Below, in pieces: positions 10,613 to 22,702 of a stretch of 64,000 nucleotides of DNA (position 1 is its first letter; each line of letters opens with the position of its first letter). The stretch is from assembly GCA_013180625.2 (NCBI GenBank), contig SNVD02013979.1, positions 248,001 through 312,000 of the forward strand, read 5' to 3'. The DNA comes from Boswellia sacra (lineage: Eukaryota; Streptophyta; Magnoliopsida; Sapindales; Burseraceae). The translations under genes were made by a program, and so were the position numbers. The notes under the pieces are model-generated. The model was given only the letters and a program-made list of their open reading frames with translations. It searched no databases and was not told the DNA's origin.

Positions 10613-12776
10613 CAGTTTGCTAGTCCTTGAGCAAAACAAAAACAATTACTAAAAGCAAGCAAGTATAGTTAGAACAAAAATTACTCATGTAAAATCAAGC
10701 TTGTACTTAACACTACGATTAGCCTCTAAAAATGCAACAATTTTAACTCAAAAGAAATTTCAAATTTGCAAAACCACCTAGGATTCTCCTCAACATCAGT
10801 CAAGTCCATTCCTAATTCCTTGAGTGAGTGTATGCTTAATTCAATATCATATCATTGAGTAAAATACAATGCAAATGAGATTATGTAAGAAAATGAGTCA
10901 AACAAAACATTTATGTGCTGTATGAAAACTAAGACTCCATATGCTTGCTAGTCATGCTACTCTCCGCTGCTGTAGATCAACTCAACATCAAAGATCAAAT
11001 AGGACTTTTTAAAGCTTATAACGGATGGCTAAGGTAATAAGGGTGTGGAAAAAGATAAATTTTGTGGTTCAATGTACTCATCAAGCATATATAATCTCTC
11101 AAAACTTCATAAACTTTTCATTCTCATCAACCCATATTTTCAATACAACACCATTAAGCTTTAATTAAATCTCACCTCCCTTTTTTGTGTTTGAATACTT
11201 ACTTAATATCACCCTTATCTTGTCAGCTCTTTTGACTGTTTGCAAGATTCTCTCTTTTTTCTTTCTCTTTATTTTTTTCCTTCCCTTTTTTTCCCTTTTT
11301 TTTCTATTGGACAGTGCAATTCCCTTAAGCTTTCTTTTTAGTTCATTTAACAAGCTTTTGGCTAGTAACTCCTAAGCCAGTTGGCCTTAGGGTACTAGAT
11401 GAGAAGACATCCATCCCTAAGAGTTTATTTGCTTAAACTAAAGGGCTACGAAATCAACTCATCCCTTTTTTTTAATAGAGAGAATAATGCAAAGAGTTGA
11501 ATTTACAATGAACTAGACTTCAATCAAAATCATCGAACTCAAAATCAACCTTTAATCCCAAACTACATAGCTAATATTGTCATATACCATCAAAACACCT
11601 CCCATCCTCCCCTACGCACCCTTATTCATGCATCAATCAAAAGTTTTGAAAGATTAACATGTAAGGGACACTATTTAGATATATTCTTTATATGTTTGGG
11701 ATAAATTTAGTGAGCTAATAAAGAAAAATGCTTCAATAAACTCAAAGGGGATAACTAGGGATTAATTTCAATCATGGGTTGGCTTGAAAGGCTTAAAGGA
11801 TCTAACAATGGCCTAAATCATTTTCCTAATATTGAGTTGTCTATAATTTCACCTCAAGTAATAATCAAGCAAGTTCTAGAATCTTTTTGAAATTTTATAA
11901 CTCATTTACATTACATAATCTTTCTTTAAATCAACACCCAATTTCACTTATCATAACTCAATGTGCTCAAATGATGTTCAAGGAATTGAAAACAAGACAA
12001 AACTATCAATTAAGTCAAACCCATAGATTATATGCAAAATTTTCCTTTTCTAAGAGTTATTCATGTTAAACAATCATCACACTATCATTGGCCATCACAG
12101 TACAAGCAAGAAAGAATTTTTTTTTTTGAAATATTTTTTAAACACAAATACACATTATATGCAAAACACACAAAAACATATGCAAAACATGCAAAAGAGG
12201 CAAATATTCACATAAACTAAGTAAAAACTAATGAAAACAAAAGAAAGCGACTACACCCCCAAACTTGAGAAGCACAGTGCCCTCAATGTGCAAAAGAAGA
12301 TAAGAAAGTGAAGAAAACTTCCCTAAAAACTCAAGAGCCCGCCAGATCCTAGTCATCCTAAAGGTCGTCGTCAAAAACATCATCAAGATCGGCTCCACGA
12401 TCGGCATCATGCGCTCTGGTATAGACGAAAGTAGCTGTCTCTATAGTATCATCTCTGTATCAATCAACGGATCATGAGGAAGCTCTTTAGTAGACTACCT
12501 CGTATCCTAAGCAAATAGCAGCTGAAGGGGGAATAAATCTGGAGATGCCCCTTGACGAATGAATAACTGCTGGAATGTGCAGTTGGTCTTTATCATATAT
12601 ATCGCCACTTGTTTAACATATGTGACATCCTGACACACCGTTGTGAGCTCATGCTCAAATATGTCCATCCGTTGTGCAGTGGTTAATGTGTGAGGTGAAG
12701 GTGGAGGTTGTTGCTGCTGCTGTGGCTATAGCTGAGGTGGCTGTCTCAAGCGTGCCTGCTTTAGTGTTTAGGGAAG
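10613..12776. other. Retrotransposon interior, non-coding
   Basis: Long AT-rich region between the polypurine tract and the post-pol ORF, with no recognisable gene. It holds a poly(T)-rich patch (11230-11310) and the internal polypurine-like tract at 12254-12268. Small ORFs on both strands show no family motifs. Confidence 0.5.
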
Positions 12777-14340
12777 TTACATATTGATGATAGGCAATGA
12801 CAATGATCGCTCCTCAGCTGCATCAATGACGACCCCAACAGTTTGACAAAGAGCTGTGATTAAGGATGGATGTGGGAGACCTCCACTGGTTTTGGCTTGA
12901 ATGCAATGGATAATGTTGTCCGTGATCAATTGCCCCACATTAATCGTCACTCCTTGTTTGTATGCATATAATAATGTGGCCCACTCTTTTGAAACCTCTT
13001 CGTGATAAGTATTGGGCAACATTTTTTTGCAAACAAATAAGTTCAATGCCTGTAACTCTACTCGCATGGCGGAGGTTGGAAATAGGGATGGCAATTATAT
13101 CCGAGCAGGTCTGGGTACCCGCCTCCTCAGCCCGAAAATGTCCAGGGAATTACCCAAAATTCTGGGGATTTAAGCCGGGCCGAGGAGAGTAATCCGGGGG
13201 AACGCCCGGGGCCAGACAGGGGGGTCAGGGACTAGGCTCCTCAGCCCAGAATAAATATAAAAATATGTTTTATTTAATTTATTTAATTTACAACAATATA
13301 AACAAGTAAACTACCAAAACGCTTGACAATACTCGATAAAACTCGATAGAGCTCGACACGACTCGACATGTAAGTGTCGAGTGTCAGATGCATCATCTAA
13401 CACTCGATGTCTTCGAAAATAGACTGATATCGATGTCGGATGTATAAGTGTCGAGTGTCGGATGCATAATCTGACATAACATACATGTAAACATCGAGTG
13501 TCGGATGCTGCATCAGACACTCGACACCTATATGTCGAGTCGTGTCAGATGATGCATCCGACACTCGATATCAGTCTATTTTAGAAGACATCGAGTGTCA
13601 GATGATGTCGGATTTATCATCCGACACTCGACACATACATGTCAAGTCGTGTCGAGCTCTATCGAGTTTTGTCAAGTTATGTCGAGCGTTTTGGCAGTTT
13701 GCTTGTTTTAGCTTTGTTTTTTTTTATCTTTTTGTATCATATTTAACTATAATCCGGGTACATATCCGGAGAATTGAATTCTCCGGCCCTGGCCTGGCCC
13801 TGAAATTTTCGGAAAATTTTTTGGGGACGGGGAATCCCCGGACCCAGCCCCGGGTTGTTGCCATCCCTAGTTAGAAACATGTTGGCCTCTCCTCTATGAG
13901 CTCTAGACGACCCCCACTGAGTACCTGCTAGATTGAGGTAGGTGAAAATCTCGTCAAAACTCAGATTGAGCTTGTAACGATAATACACGCACTCACCAAT
14001 GTCTTGTAACTTCTAAAACTGGTTGATGATAACGAGATTGAAGGAAACTTGCTTCCCTTGGACAAACACATTGTTTGCAGTCCTCTCCTCTGCATTTGCA
14101 TAAAATTTTTGAAATGGCAAGCTCCGGATGGCCCATGAAAGTTTGCCACGTATCTCTGCCTATAAGCTCCATAAATTGTCATTGCATATGTCAATGCCAC
14201 ACTCTTGAAGGCAGCTTTTGGCTAACACTATATTGTGGTAACGAGCGGTAGTTTTGACACTCTTGAAAATGTGCAAGTTGAATGTAGGAGCGGATGAGGA
14301 TGAGGCTACAACTGTAGAAGAAACCTTTCATTTTTTCGGC
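12777..14340 (-). pseudogene. Decayed post-pol ORF (putative plant transposon protein domain)
   Basis: Read on the minus strand, fragments show FYANAEERT, VFVQGKQVSF, LTVGQ-type INVGQLI and the segment GGLPHPSLITALCQTVGV. This is the pattern of the 'putative plant transposon protein' domain that follows pol in Athila/Calypso-type elements. In-frame stops occur in the first half (for example near 14150 and 14020), and the second half is interrupted by the hAT-type element at 13083-13869. If that element is removed, the reading continues across the junction. Function of this protein family is unknown. The copy cannot be expressed intact. Confidence 0.65.
13083..13869. mobile_element. Non-autonomous hAT-type element with TCGAGTGTCG foldback core
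   Basis: Perfect 12-bp ends, TAGGGATGGCAA and its complement TTGCCATCCCTA, are flanked by 8-bp direct repeats GTTGGAAA (13075-13082) and GTTAGAAA (13870-13877) that differ at one base. This is the hAT signature. The 787-bp interior has GC-rich subterminal parts and a core (13310-13700) of inverted TCGAGTGTCGGATG-type words. The core's outer edges, CCAAAACGCTTGACA and GTCGAGCGTTTTGGCAG, are very like sequence in the MULE TIRs at 41770 and 52985. No transposase is encoded. It lies inside the post-pol ORF of the retrotransposon. Confidence 0.85.
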
Positions 14341-15179
14341 CATAACCCTGCACACAAAAGTAAAACAAACATGCTTCCAAACATTTAAATATTGCTTACA
14401 TTTGACACAAGTGCATCATCGTGCTCCTGAGCAAAAGTCAAAATTGAGTTTGTACAAAAGCCAATAGCAATCCAAAACCAACACATAGAATCAAACATTC
14501 CCAAATGAAATAGCTCATGTGCATAACCCATATAATTAAAAAAAAAACCATGTTGGATTCATGATGCTTGATAAAGCCATAACTAACAAAGTACCATTAA
14601 ATAAGATGTGAATAATAAAGGAAACAATCATTTCACATTATTCAATGATATGTAGGCATCCAATTTATCAAATTATAACTTGATGAAAACAAGAGTGTGT
14701 TTCAAACATCATTATAATGTCAAAATGCTATTAGCGAGCAAACACAAGTATCGCAATAGTATGCATGACTCCTAAATATACGCAACAAATACGGTATAAC
14801 AAATGCTATCACCTGCAGAGTTAATGTCAAATCAAAAATCATATGAACTGCAATAATATCAATTATGCATATTTATCAATCCTTAATGAAAATTACCATG
14901 CAAAGCAAACACCATTATATATGTATAAACTCATATACATTCATGAAGGCATAAATCATGTAACAACAAAATATAGTCGCACAACAAAATGCATATGAAA
15001 TCAATTGTTCACGGCCAATGCATGAAAAGGCTATTTGATATACACAGAATTTATACATCCAAATCTTGCGAATCGCTATTAGCTCATGCACAATTTTAAA
15101 TCAGTAACATTCCATGCACAATGTCATTAATCATATTCCTTAAGCAATATTTCCATCACAGTCTTAAAACCCATCAAAA
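14341..15179. other. Retrotransposon interior where pol is expected, no pol found
   Basis: This is the only space between gag and the post-pol ORF. It is AT-rich, with stops in all frames and no protease, reverse transcriptase or integrase motif that I can see. About 840 bases is far too short for a pol gene, so pol was deleted or never present in this derivative. Confidence 0.55.
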
Positions 15180-16982
15180 ATTCATTAATGGCCTTGGATC
15201 CTTGACCTTTGGTGGTAGCTTTTTTTGCAATATGGCGCCGCACTCTTTGGTTAAAGCCATAGTCTCATAGTCTTCTAGCTTCCTATTCTTGGACAATATG
15301 TCTTTCATGAATTTAATATAGCTGGGTATTTATTCCAAGGCCTCTACAAAAGGGATATTGATGTGTAGCTTCTTGAAGACCTCCAAGAACCTAAAGAATT
15401 GCTTATCAATCTTGCTCTTTTGTAGCCTTTGAGGAAATGGAACTTTAAGAACTGGTTTTGGAGTAGGCAATGGTGTATTTTGAGCTTGTCTTTGTCAGCC
15501 TTCTTTGTTAGAGTAAGGATAATGATCGGTTCTTCTTCTACCTTCTCCTTTGGCCTCTCACCCTTTGTTGGTTTGCTTAACTCTTTACCACTCCTCAAAA
15601 TAATAGCTTTGCAATGCTCTTTTGGGTCCACTTCGGTAGTACTAGGTAAATGACCTTGTACGTTGTCTTCCACCGACAATATTAGCTAGCTGAATTACTT
15701 GAGTCTCCAAGCTTCTAATTTGGGCTGATTGATTTTGGAAGTTGTTATGTGTTTCAACCATAAATTGGTCAGTTCTTTTCATGAAGCTTGTTGTGGTTGT
15801 TGTCAATTGGGCCAAGGCTTCTTTTAGAGATGGTTTCTTTTCTTGTTGAGTGGGTTGTTGAGGAGGTTTCATGGTGTTTTGGTTACCCAAAGAGAAATTT
15901 GGATGATTTCTCCAGCCTAGGTTGCAAGTGTTACTATAAGGGTTATTCTTAGGACGGTTGTAATCAACATAGCTAGCTTGCTCAGCTTGTCTTTTGAATG
16001 GATTCCTTTCACCACACCTCTCACTAAGACGGTTACCTTGACAGTGCTTACACACAGCTGTTGGAATATGGATAGCATTGGCTACCATAGTGTGATTTTG
16101 TAATTGTCTGGACAATGAAGTCATTTGTGCTTTCAAGGAGTCAATTTCATCCAAATTATGAACCCCAGCTGCTCTTTTTGATTTATTTCTTTCACCATTC
16201 CATTGATAGTTATTCATGGCCATCTCTTCAATTATATCATACGACTTATCTTGTGTTTTCTTCATAAAGGCTCCTCCAGAAGCTGGATCTATCAAAGTCC
16301 TTATTGAGTGTCCCAAACCGTTGAAAAATGTTTGCACTTGCATCCATTTGGCTAGACCATGATGAGGACATTTTCTAAGTAGCTCCTTAAATCTCTCCGA
16401 TGTATCATATAAAGACTCTCCATCATATTGTGTAAAGTTGGAGATCTTTGTTCTTAACTTGACTATCTTTGATGGTGGGAAAAATTTTGCAAGGAATTTT
16501 TTAGCCAAATCCTCTCAAATAATGATAGAACCTGCAGGCAAAGAATTCAACCAACTCTTAGCTCTATCTTTCATGAAAAAGGAAACAAAGGCAGTCTAAT
16601 AGCATCATCCGAGACTCCATTAAATCTGAATGTATCACAAATTTTAATGAAATTAGCAATATGAGTGCCTTTAACAAAATGGAGATGATTGAATCATCTG
16701 TAGAGTAGCTGGTTTAATTTCCAAGGTGTTTGCTTGGATTGCCAGTTTCCTTATAGCTTGGTGAATTATCGTCACCGTATGGAGAGTATAGTCCATGAGT
16801 CTTGCATTAGTTTGAACTACAGCTCCTTCATTTCCTTCCATATTGTCAACCGTCACGCTTATTTGTTTGGAATTTTCGCGCTTCTCCTTTCTATTCTTTT
16901 GACAAGTTCGTTCTATCTCAGAATCCAAAGGCAATACGTCCTTGTCTCTAAACTTTCGCATGCGACTGCCAATATCAAACAA
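15180..16982 (-). pseudogene. gag: Retrotransposon gag (degraded)
   Basis: Minus-strand capsid-type polyprotein gene. The N-terminal part (16982-16671) carries the LDSEIERT and ANTLEIKPA segments typical of Athila-like gag. The best open stretch (16508-15642, 288 codons) begins with KKFLAKFFPPSK and continues through the retrotrans_gag core (GESLYDTSERFKELLRKCP, FFNGLGHSIRTLID). A degenerate zinc-knuckle-like CKHC..C follows, then a Gln-rich linker. An overlapping frame (15679-15344) carries PSTTEVDPKEHCKAIILRSG, the usual gag C-terminal segment. Frameshifts at about 16550, 15660 and 15480 break the gene. It would have packaged the element's RNA; it is now inactive. Confidence 0.85.
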
Positions 16983-17059
16983 AGTAAAACTTAAGTAAAA
17001 TAGAAAATAAAATTCAAACTAAAATCAAGTTATTTAATTTAATATTAAAAAAAATGCCG

Positions 17060-17078
17060 ATAATGGCGCCAAAAACTT
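17060..17078 (-). promoter_or_regulatory. Primer binding site
   Basis: On the minus strand, TTTTTGGCGCCATTATCGG follows the 5' LTR directly. TGGCGCC is the common start of the tRNA-primed site in Athila/Tat-type elements; the rest has drifted. This fixes the element's orientation as minus. Confidence 0.65.
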
Positions 17079-18361
17079 GTTATACAAAAATCTACAAGTG
17101 CACATAATTGAAACAAACAATATAATAATGAGTTATCATCTCACAAGGATTGATTATTAACAACTAAACTTAATCTAACTATGATTTTATTTGAACAATA
17201 ATTTAAATAGCAAATTTTAAAAGAACTAATTAACTAAATAACTGACATAAAATTAAACACTATAAAATTAAACACTAAGTAAAGAGATAAGATTAAAACT
17301 AAGTTGAGAGAAATTCAATGGTAATGAGATCTAGGGTATCAAGTTTCACCTAAGTTATCCACTTTATTATTTAATCCAGTTTAATTAATGTTCATCAATC
17401 TTGTTGCCAACTAATTTCTCTAAGGCATTTGTTATTCATTTTCAAGCAATAACAATGTATAAATATAGGGAGAATCGCATGCATGTCTCATCTAACAACC
17501 TATAATTAGCTTTTAAGAACAAGAAATCATATTGGGTTGCACAAATCACAATTATATTTCTATCTCATGTGAGTTTATGGTGAATTAATTAAGGACTAAC
17601 ATAAATTAACTTTCTAGTTTAATTTATATCTCAAATCATGCAACAATTGGCCAGATCATTACAAGCATTAAACACATGAAAAATTCACTCAACAAGGAAT
17701 TGAATAAATATCAATAAATTGAATTGAAATAATAGAGTATCAAACTTGGCTACATCCTAACCCTAGAAAAAGGGATTTAGTTCATAATGTAAAGAAAAAT
17801 AACACAAGAAAATCAAGTAGCATTCATAGAGTATAAAGAAGGAAGACTTAGAGATTTTTGAACATTCCTTGAAGATTTTCCCTCGAATTGTGCCTCCAGG
17901 AGTTGTAGCTTGCTTCCTTGCCTCCTAAGCACCTCTAATGACGCCTTTGATATCTCAAAAAGATTTAAAACTCGTCTATTTATAGTCTATAAGAGAGAAT
18001 TCAAATCGGAGTTGAAGGAGGAATCCGAAAAATTTTCAAAATTAGTCTTGCGCAGGAGTGCAGCTATAGTGGCACGAGAGTGCCAACTTTCAGGTTCATA
18101 AAGCTTTGTCGTTAGTGATCTTGCGCTACTGCGCTGCTTGTAATAGGTTGGAGCACCAAGTCTGTGATTTAGTAGTTCGAAACCTTTCCACTTTTGTCTT
18201 TATTTACTCCTTATTTTGATGTGCTTTATTAGAAATCAAATTCCATTCCAAAGAATCTATAATTAACTAAAATAGCACATTATTTTCTCCTTATTTTACT
18301 CAAAAACTAATCAAAAATTAAACCTAAGGTTTATTAAATTAGTGAATAAAATCCACTAATA
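17079..18361 (-). repeat. 5' LTR of the retrotransposon
   Basis: Begins TGTTATAC and ends CACTAATA on the + strand, matching the LTR at 9333-10595 with many substitutions and a few small indels, such as an extra AAAATTAAACACTA near 17270. The UGT pseudogene resumes at 18362 with ACCTGAGCTCG. Confidence 0.85.
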
Positions 18362-19345
18362 ACCTGAGCTCGTTTTATGCTTCTCCATCTTGAAACGGAC
18401 AAACTAAAGGAGCTAATGGGAATCAATGGTATTGTATCACTAGTGAGGCGACCTTTGCTTATCAATTTAATAGTGAATGATTTGACTACTTTCATGTTAC
18501 AGGATCTAGCAATAGAACCCTGGAAATCCTCCCAGGATTTACAATGCTTGTTATGGATGTGCCAAATGGGATAATCTCAGCCATAGATTCTCCCATCTTG
18601 CTAATGCTGTACAAAATGGCATAAAACCTACCACGTGCAGATGCTGTTGTCATGAACTCTTTTGAGGAACTGGACCTAATTGCCGTTGATGCACTCAAGT
18701 CAAGACTTCGCAAGTTGTTGTACGTTGGTCCTTTCGCCTTAGCATTCCTGCAACCCCCTCAACCTGATACACATGGTTGCCCGAAATGGCTGGCCTCACA
18801 CGATAGATTCTCAATCTCCTACATTAGTTTTGGTACTGTGACAACACCACCACCTGCTAAGATAAAAGCATTAGCTGAAGTACTAGAGGAAAGGAAAGTT
18901 CCATTTCTTTGGTCACTCAAAGGCAATGAAGAGAAGCAACTGCCAAAAGGCTTTTCAGAAAGGACTAGAGCGCATGGCAGATTATGCCGTGGGCTCCCCA
19001 GTTAAAAATCCTGGAACATTATTATGTTGGGGTACATGTCATGCATTGTAGATGGAACTTGGTATTGGAAAGCATCATTGGTGGCGAGCCGATAATCGAC
19101 AGATCAAGGGATAAATAGGTGCACCCTAGAGACGTTATAGGGGATTGGTATGGAGGTTGAAGGTGACCAGTTCACAAAAAATGGATTAATCAAAGCCCTG
19201 GAAGCAATATTGTCAACTGAAGAAAGGAAGAAAATGAGAGGAAAGCTTGGTGTCCTCAAAGAACTTGCTTTTCAGGCTATAAAATCTCAAGGTAGCTCAA
19301 TGGCAAATTTCAAAGATTTTGCTGAGATTATCACCAAGATCTAAT

Positions 19346-20384
19346 ATTAGGAATTAGGGCTTATTGCAATGCTTTCTGAAGCATTAATGCATTATCCAGG
19401 TTAGTATTCATTTTAGTTTAGAATATATACGATATCAACTGAGATGGACTGTAATACCATTATCCTCAAATAAAGTACATTAATCTCTAACGATACTGAA
19501 TATTACTTTGTTTTAATGTGCACTTTCCTCCTCACATATATGCTCCAAAAGTTGCTCAACCACTATTTACTGTTTAGCATAAAAGTAGAAAAAAATTGTA
19601 CTCATAAATTTAAAAATATGTTTATATAAAATTCTAGGAGGTCTAATAATAAAGATAAACAATATATATATAAGATTATAAAGTATTTAAAATTGGGATC
19701 CCTTCCGAGTTTTAAAAGGTATTAGTATATAAAAGCATAAATTGATTTACTTTTATTTATTTTTAAGAAGTATGCATGTATAATGTGTATTATGAATAGT
19801 TGTTTCCTAGTAGAAATAATCTCATTAGATGCTCAAAGAAAGAGAGATAAATAACTTGACAAAATATATTTATTGGGTTGCTTTTAACTTTCAAAAAATT
19901 CAAATAGGGAATAACTGATTACTTTTTGGAACTCAATTCTTACCTGTCATTTAATATTAGGATTAGCTACAATACGTACATTCCGTTTCTGGGAGAAAAA
20001 ATAAATATGTATCATATTGAAGGACCATGTGACAAATAAACAAATAAAATTTTAACCTATAATAGCAGGTTACACATTTATATGTTTTTGTTTTATAAAA
20101 TTATTGTAAATATTTTTTAACTTTTAACTTTAATAAAATTTGATTAAATTAAATATTAAACATATAAACTTGCTTAGTATGTAATTGAATTATAAAAAAG
20201 AGAAGACAACTTCTTCAAAAAAAAAACATTTATTATAATTAATTATAAATTTTAAAAATATATTTTTTATAAGTTATTTTAATTTGATAATTTAGTTTTA
20301 ATTCTATCACAAAATAAAGGGAATTAATTGATTTAGCAAATTATTATATCATGTTACAGTTTATGCTTTCTATTGTATTTTATT
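19346..20384. other. UGT pseudogene 3' flank, then AT-rich DNA
   Basis: 19346-19870 is the duplicated 3' flank of the UGT unit, with AATAAA at 19469-19474. From about 19870 to 20384 nothing is recognisable. Confidence 0.5.
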
Positions 20385-21020
20385 TTGATTTGTCGCGAGT
20401 TTCATGTTTAATTTTACAAGTTAATGGTTAGGTTTTACAAATTCATGTTTTCGTGTTACAAGTCTTCATATGATTGCAAGTTGAATGTTTGATTTTACTA
20501 ATTTTAAGTATCTTGTTGCAACTTTTATATTCCTTGTTTCAATCTTGGTAAACCTTGTTACGAGTTTCACGTTTTATTTTACAAGTTAACATAGGACTTT
20601 ACAAGTTCATCGTTCCTTGTTACAAGTCCATGTATGATTACAAGTTTGATTTTACTAGTTCTAGGTGTCATGTTGCAACTTTTATGTTCATTGTTACCAT
20701 CTTGGATAACCTTGTTGCGACTTTTATGTATTATTTTACAAGTTAAATTTGGGTTTTACAAGTTCATCGTTTGATGTTACAAGTCCACGCATGATTGCAA
20801 GTTGAAGGTTTAATTTTACTAGTTTTAGGTGTCACATTGCAATTTTTATGTTTTTTTTTTCAATCTTAGTTAACTTTTTTGCAACTTTCATGTTCTATGT
20901 TACAAGTTAATGCTAGATTTTACAGGTTCATCATTTCGTATTACAAGTCCACGTATGATTGCAAGTTAAATGTTTGATTTTACTAGCTTTAGGTATCATA
21001 TTGCAACTTTTATGTTCCTT
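20385..21020 (+). repeat. Satellite array, left part
   Basis: About four tandem units of roughly 157-165 bases. Each unit contains, in order, a CTTGTTGCGAGTTTCATGTT segment, TTTTACAAGTTAA, TTACAAGTCCA, TGATTGCAAGTTGAA and GTCATGTTGCAACTTTTATG. Units are diverged and show no coding signal. The array is cut by CACTA-A at 21021 and resumes at 36884. Confidence 0.8.
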
Positions 21021-21034
21021 CACTATATGAAAAA

Positions 21035-21900
21035 TCACTTTTAGCGACGAAAAATTTTGTCGCAAAAGGCCAAAAAATCGTCGCAAAAATTTTACCGACG
21101 AAATAAATTTCATCGCATCATCAAAGCAGAAGGTGCGTCGCAGAAAAACCAAGCGAGGAAATGATTATTGTTGCTGAAAACTTTTTTGCGACGATATTTC
21201 GTCGCCCAAACATGTTTTAGCTACAACGTATTTCCTCGCTGAAATGTTGTTACCTGATTTTGAATATCATTTTGCGACAATATTTCGTAGCAGAAGAGAT
21301 TTTCAGCTACAATGGTTTTCCTCACTTGATAATGTTTGGAGGATAGCTAATATTTAGTGAGAAAATTTCGTCCCAAAAGATGTTTTCAGCTAGAAATAAT
21401 TTCCTCGCGAAATGATTTGCACTAACATTTTGTCGCAGAGCGGTTTTTAGCTACAATGAATTTCCTCACTAAATTATAGTAGTAAGATTTCAGCTAGTAT
21501 TTTGAGACAAATTTTCGTCGCAGAAGGTTTTTCAGCTACAAATATTTTTGTCGCAAAATCATTAAAACATTCAGCAACTAGTTATTTGTCTCTATGGACA
21601 TGAATTGACAACTATAGAGACAAACTTTCGTCGCAGAAGGATGTTCTCACTACAATATTTTTCTCCCTAATATGGAATTGATATTTTTATTAACATTTTC
21701 CCACAATTTTGCTCTCTTCGGGAACTATAATGTATATTTATTGAGACAACATTTCATTGCAAAAGGATGTTTTAGCTACAAAGTTTGCCTCACTAAAGGG
21801 TGCTTGAGTTTTTGTGTGTAGCATATAGTGACAATTTGTTTGTCGTTGAAAGATTTAGAATGTATGATTCTCCTACGAAATTTCGTCGCAAAACCTTTTT
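21035..21900. repeat. CACTA-A left subterminal repeats
   Basis: Dense array of short words such as GCGACGAAA, TTTCGTCGC, CAGCTACAA and TTTCCTCGCT in both orientations. These are the expected transposase-binding subterminal repeats of CACTA elements. The matching array lies at 35565-36870. Confidence 0.75.
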
Positions 21901-22056
21901 TTTTTTTTTTGCTTTTAGCTTTTATATTACCTTTCCCTGTAATATAATTTTCGTAATACCTACTTAACTAGTGTCAAGCATATTAAACCATAGCACCACA
22001 TGATTCAAAATGTACTACAAAAGAAGTTAGTCCAAAAAGCTTATATATACATGTAA

Positions 22057-22702
22057 CTACAAAATGTCTTTCAACATTTTTTGAGCATCATACATTGACT
22101 TTGGTAGGTTATGATTTTCAGGTAACGTTTTATTTAACAAGTCAAGTAACATATTCAATGAATTGTTACTCCATTTAATAATAACTTTTATGAATCAACT
22201 GCACTACAAATTTCAATATTGACATCCTAGCCCCTTCAAATAGAGCCTTTCTCGATTCATTTAATAAACTAAACTCCTCCACAACATCTCCTTCATCCGA
22301 TGAAGGAATGACATCATCCGTTGGAAGATCATTAGCCATTATGGATGGACCATATGTATCATGTATCAATTCACACATCTCATCATCATCATCTTGACTA
22401 CTCACATCATTATCAACTTCGTCCTCTGTATTTATGAAGTTTAAGCTACTATAAGAACCATAGTCAGCTTCCTCCCCATGATAGATCCATTGTTGATAAC
22501 TAGGGGACATATCAGGTTTGTGTAAATGACTCTCAACAACATCCAATGGTTTCCAAAATATGTTTTGACATTTACGACATGGACAACGAACTTGGCCATT
22601 TTTCTTATTTGAACAATTTGTTGCTATTATCATAAAGGACTTGATGCCTTGAATATATTCCTGTGAAAGCCTATCCGAAAGTTGAATCCAAGATTTATCT
22701 AT
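22057..22702 (-). pseudogene. CACTA transposase 5' remnant (transposase-associated domain)
   Basis: Minus strand. It encodes the transposase-associated domain found at the start of En/Spm TNP2-type transposases: DKSWIQLS, then VRCPCRKCQN, VESHL, YQQWIYHGE and an acidic linker. The usual initiator is ATA (22702-22700) instead of ATG. The longest open part begins at an internal Met (22633). After about 22175 the frame is lost, but the family segment continues in another frame (WSNNSLNMLLDLL, LPKSMYDAQKML) to a stop at 22057. Nothing of the catalytic transposase core follows. It marks CACTA-A as once autonomous, or as derived from such an element. Confidence 0.75.

Larger units (their letters stand above)
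9333..18361 (-). mobile_element. Athila-like Ty3/Gypsy LTR retrotransposon, pol-less
   Basis: Two direct LTRs of about 1.26 and 1.28 kb (9333-10595 and 17079-18361) flank an interior read on the minus strand. A primer-binding-site-like TTGGCGCCA lies beside 17079, gag follows, then a decayed post-pol ORF, then a purine tract beside 10595. No reverse transcriptase, RNase H, protease or integrase motif was found between gag (ends about 15180) and the post-pol ORF (starts about 14340). By eye the first 300 LTR bases differ at roughly one site in ten, so the insertion is old. No matching 5-bp target duplication is visible: the flanks read GCCAG and ACCTG. Confidence 0.88.
8899..19343 (+). pseudogene. 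UGT78-like pseudogene split by an LTR retrotransposon
   Basis: The 5' part (8899-9332) and 3' part (18362-19343) together cover the whole length of the intact UGT and align to it closely. Disabling changes are visible. Codon 30 is TAG (8986-8988) where the intact gene has an Arg codon. Extra bases near 9178 shift the frame. A Gln codon became TAA at about 18621. A base is lost in the stretch before the PSPG box (about 18978), and about 12 bases are missing inside the PSPG box (about 19100), removing the Phe-Ala region. The 9-kb element interrupts codons for the region before the intron. Stop codons and deletions mean no glycosyltransferase can be made, whatever the state of the insertion. Confidence 0.92.

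Noticed and set aside
11187..11375. Small hydrophobic ORF in the retrotransposon interior
   Set aside because: It is a reading of a poly(T)/CT-rich tract, and the opposite strand gives an equally long Lys-rich ORF.
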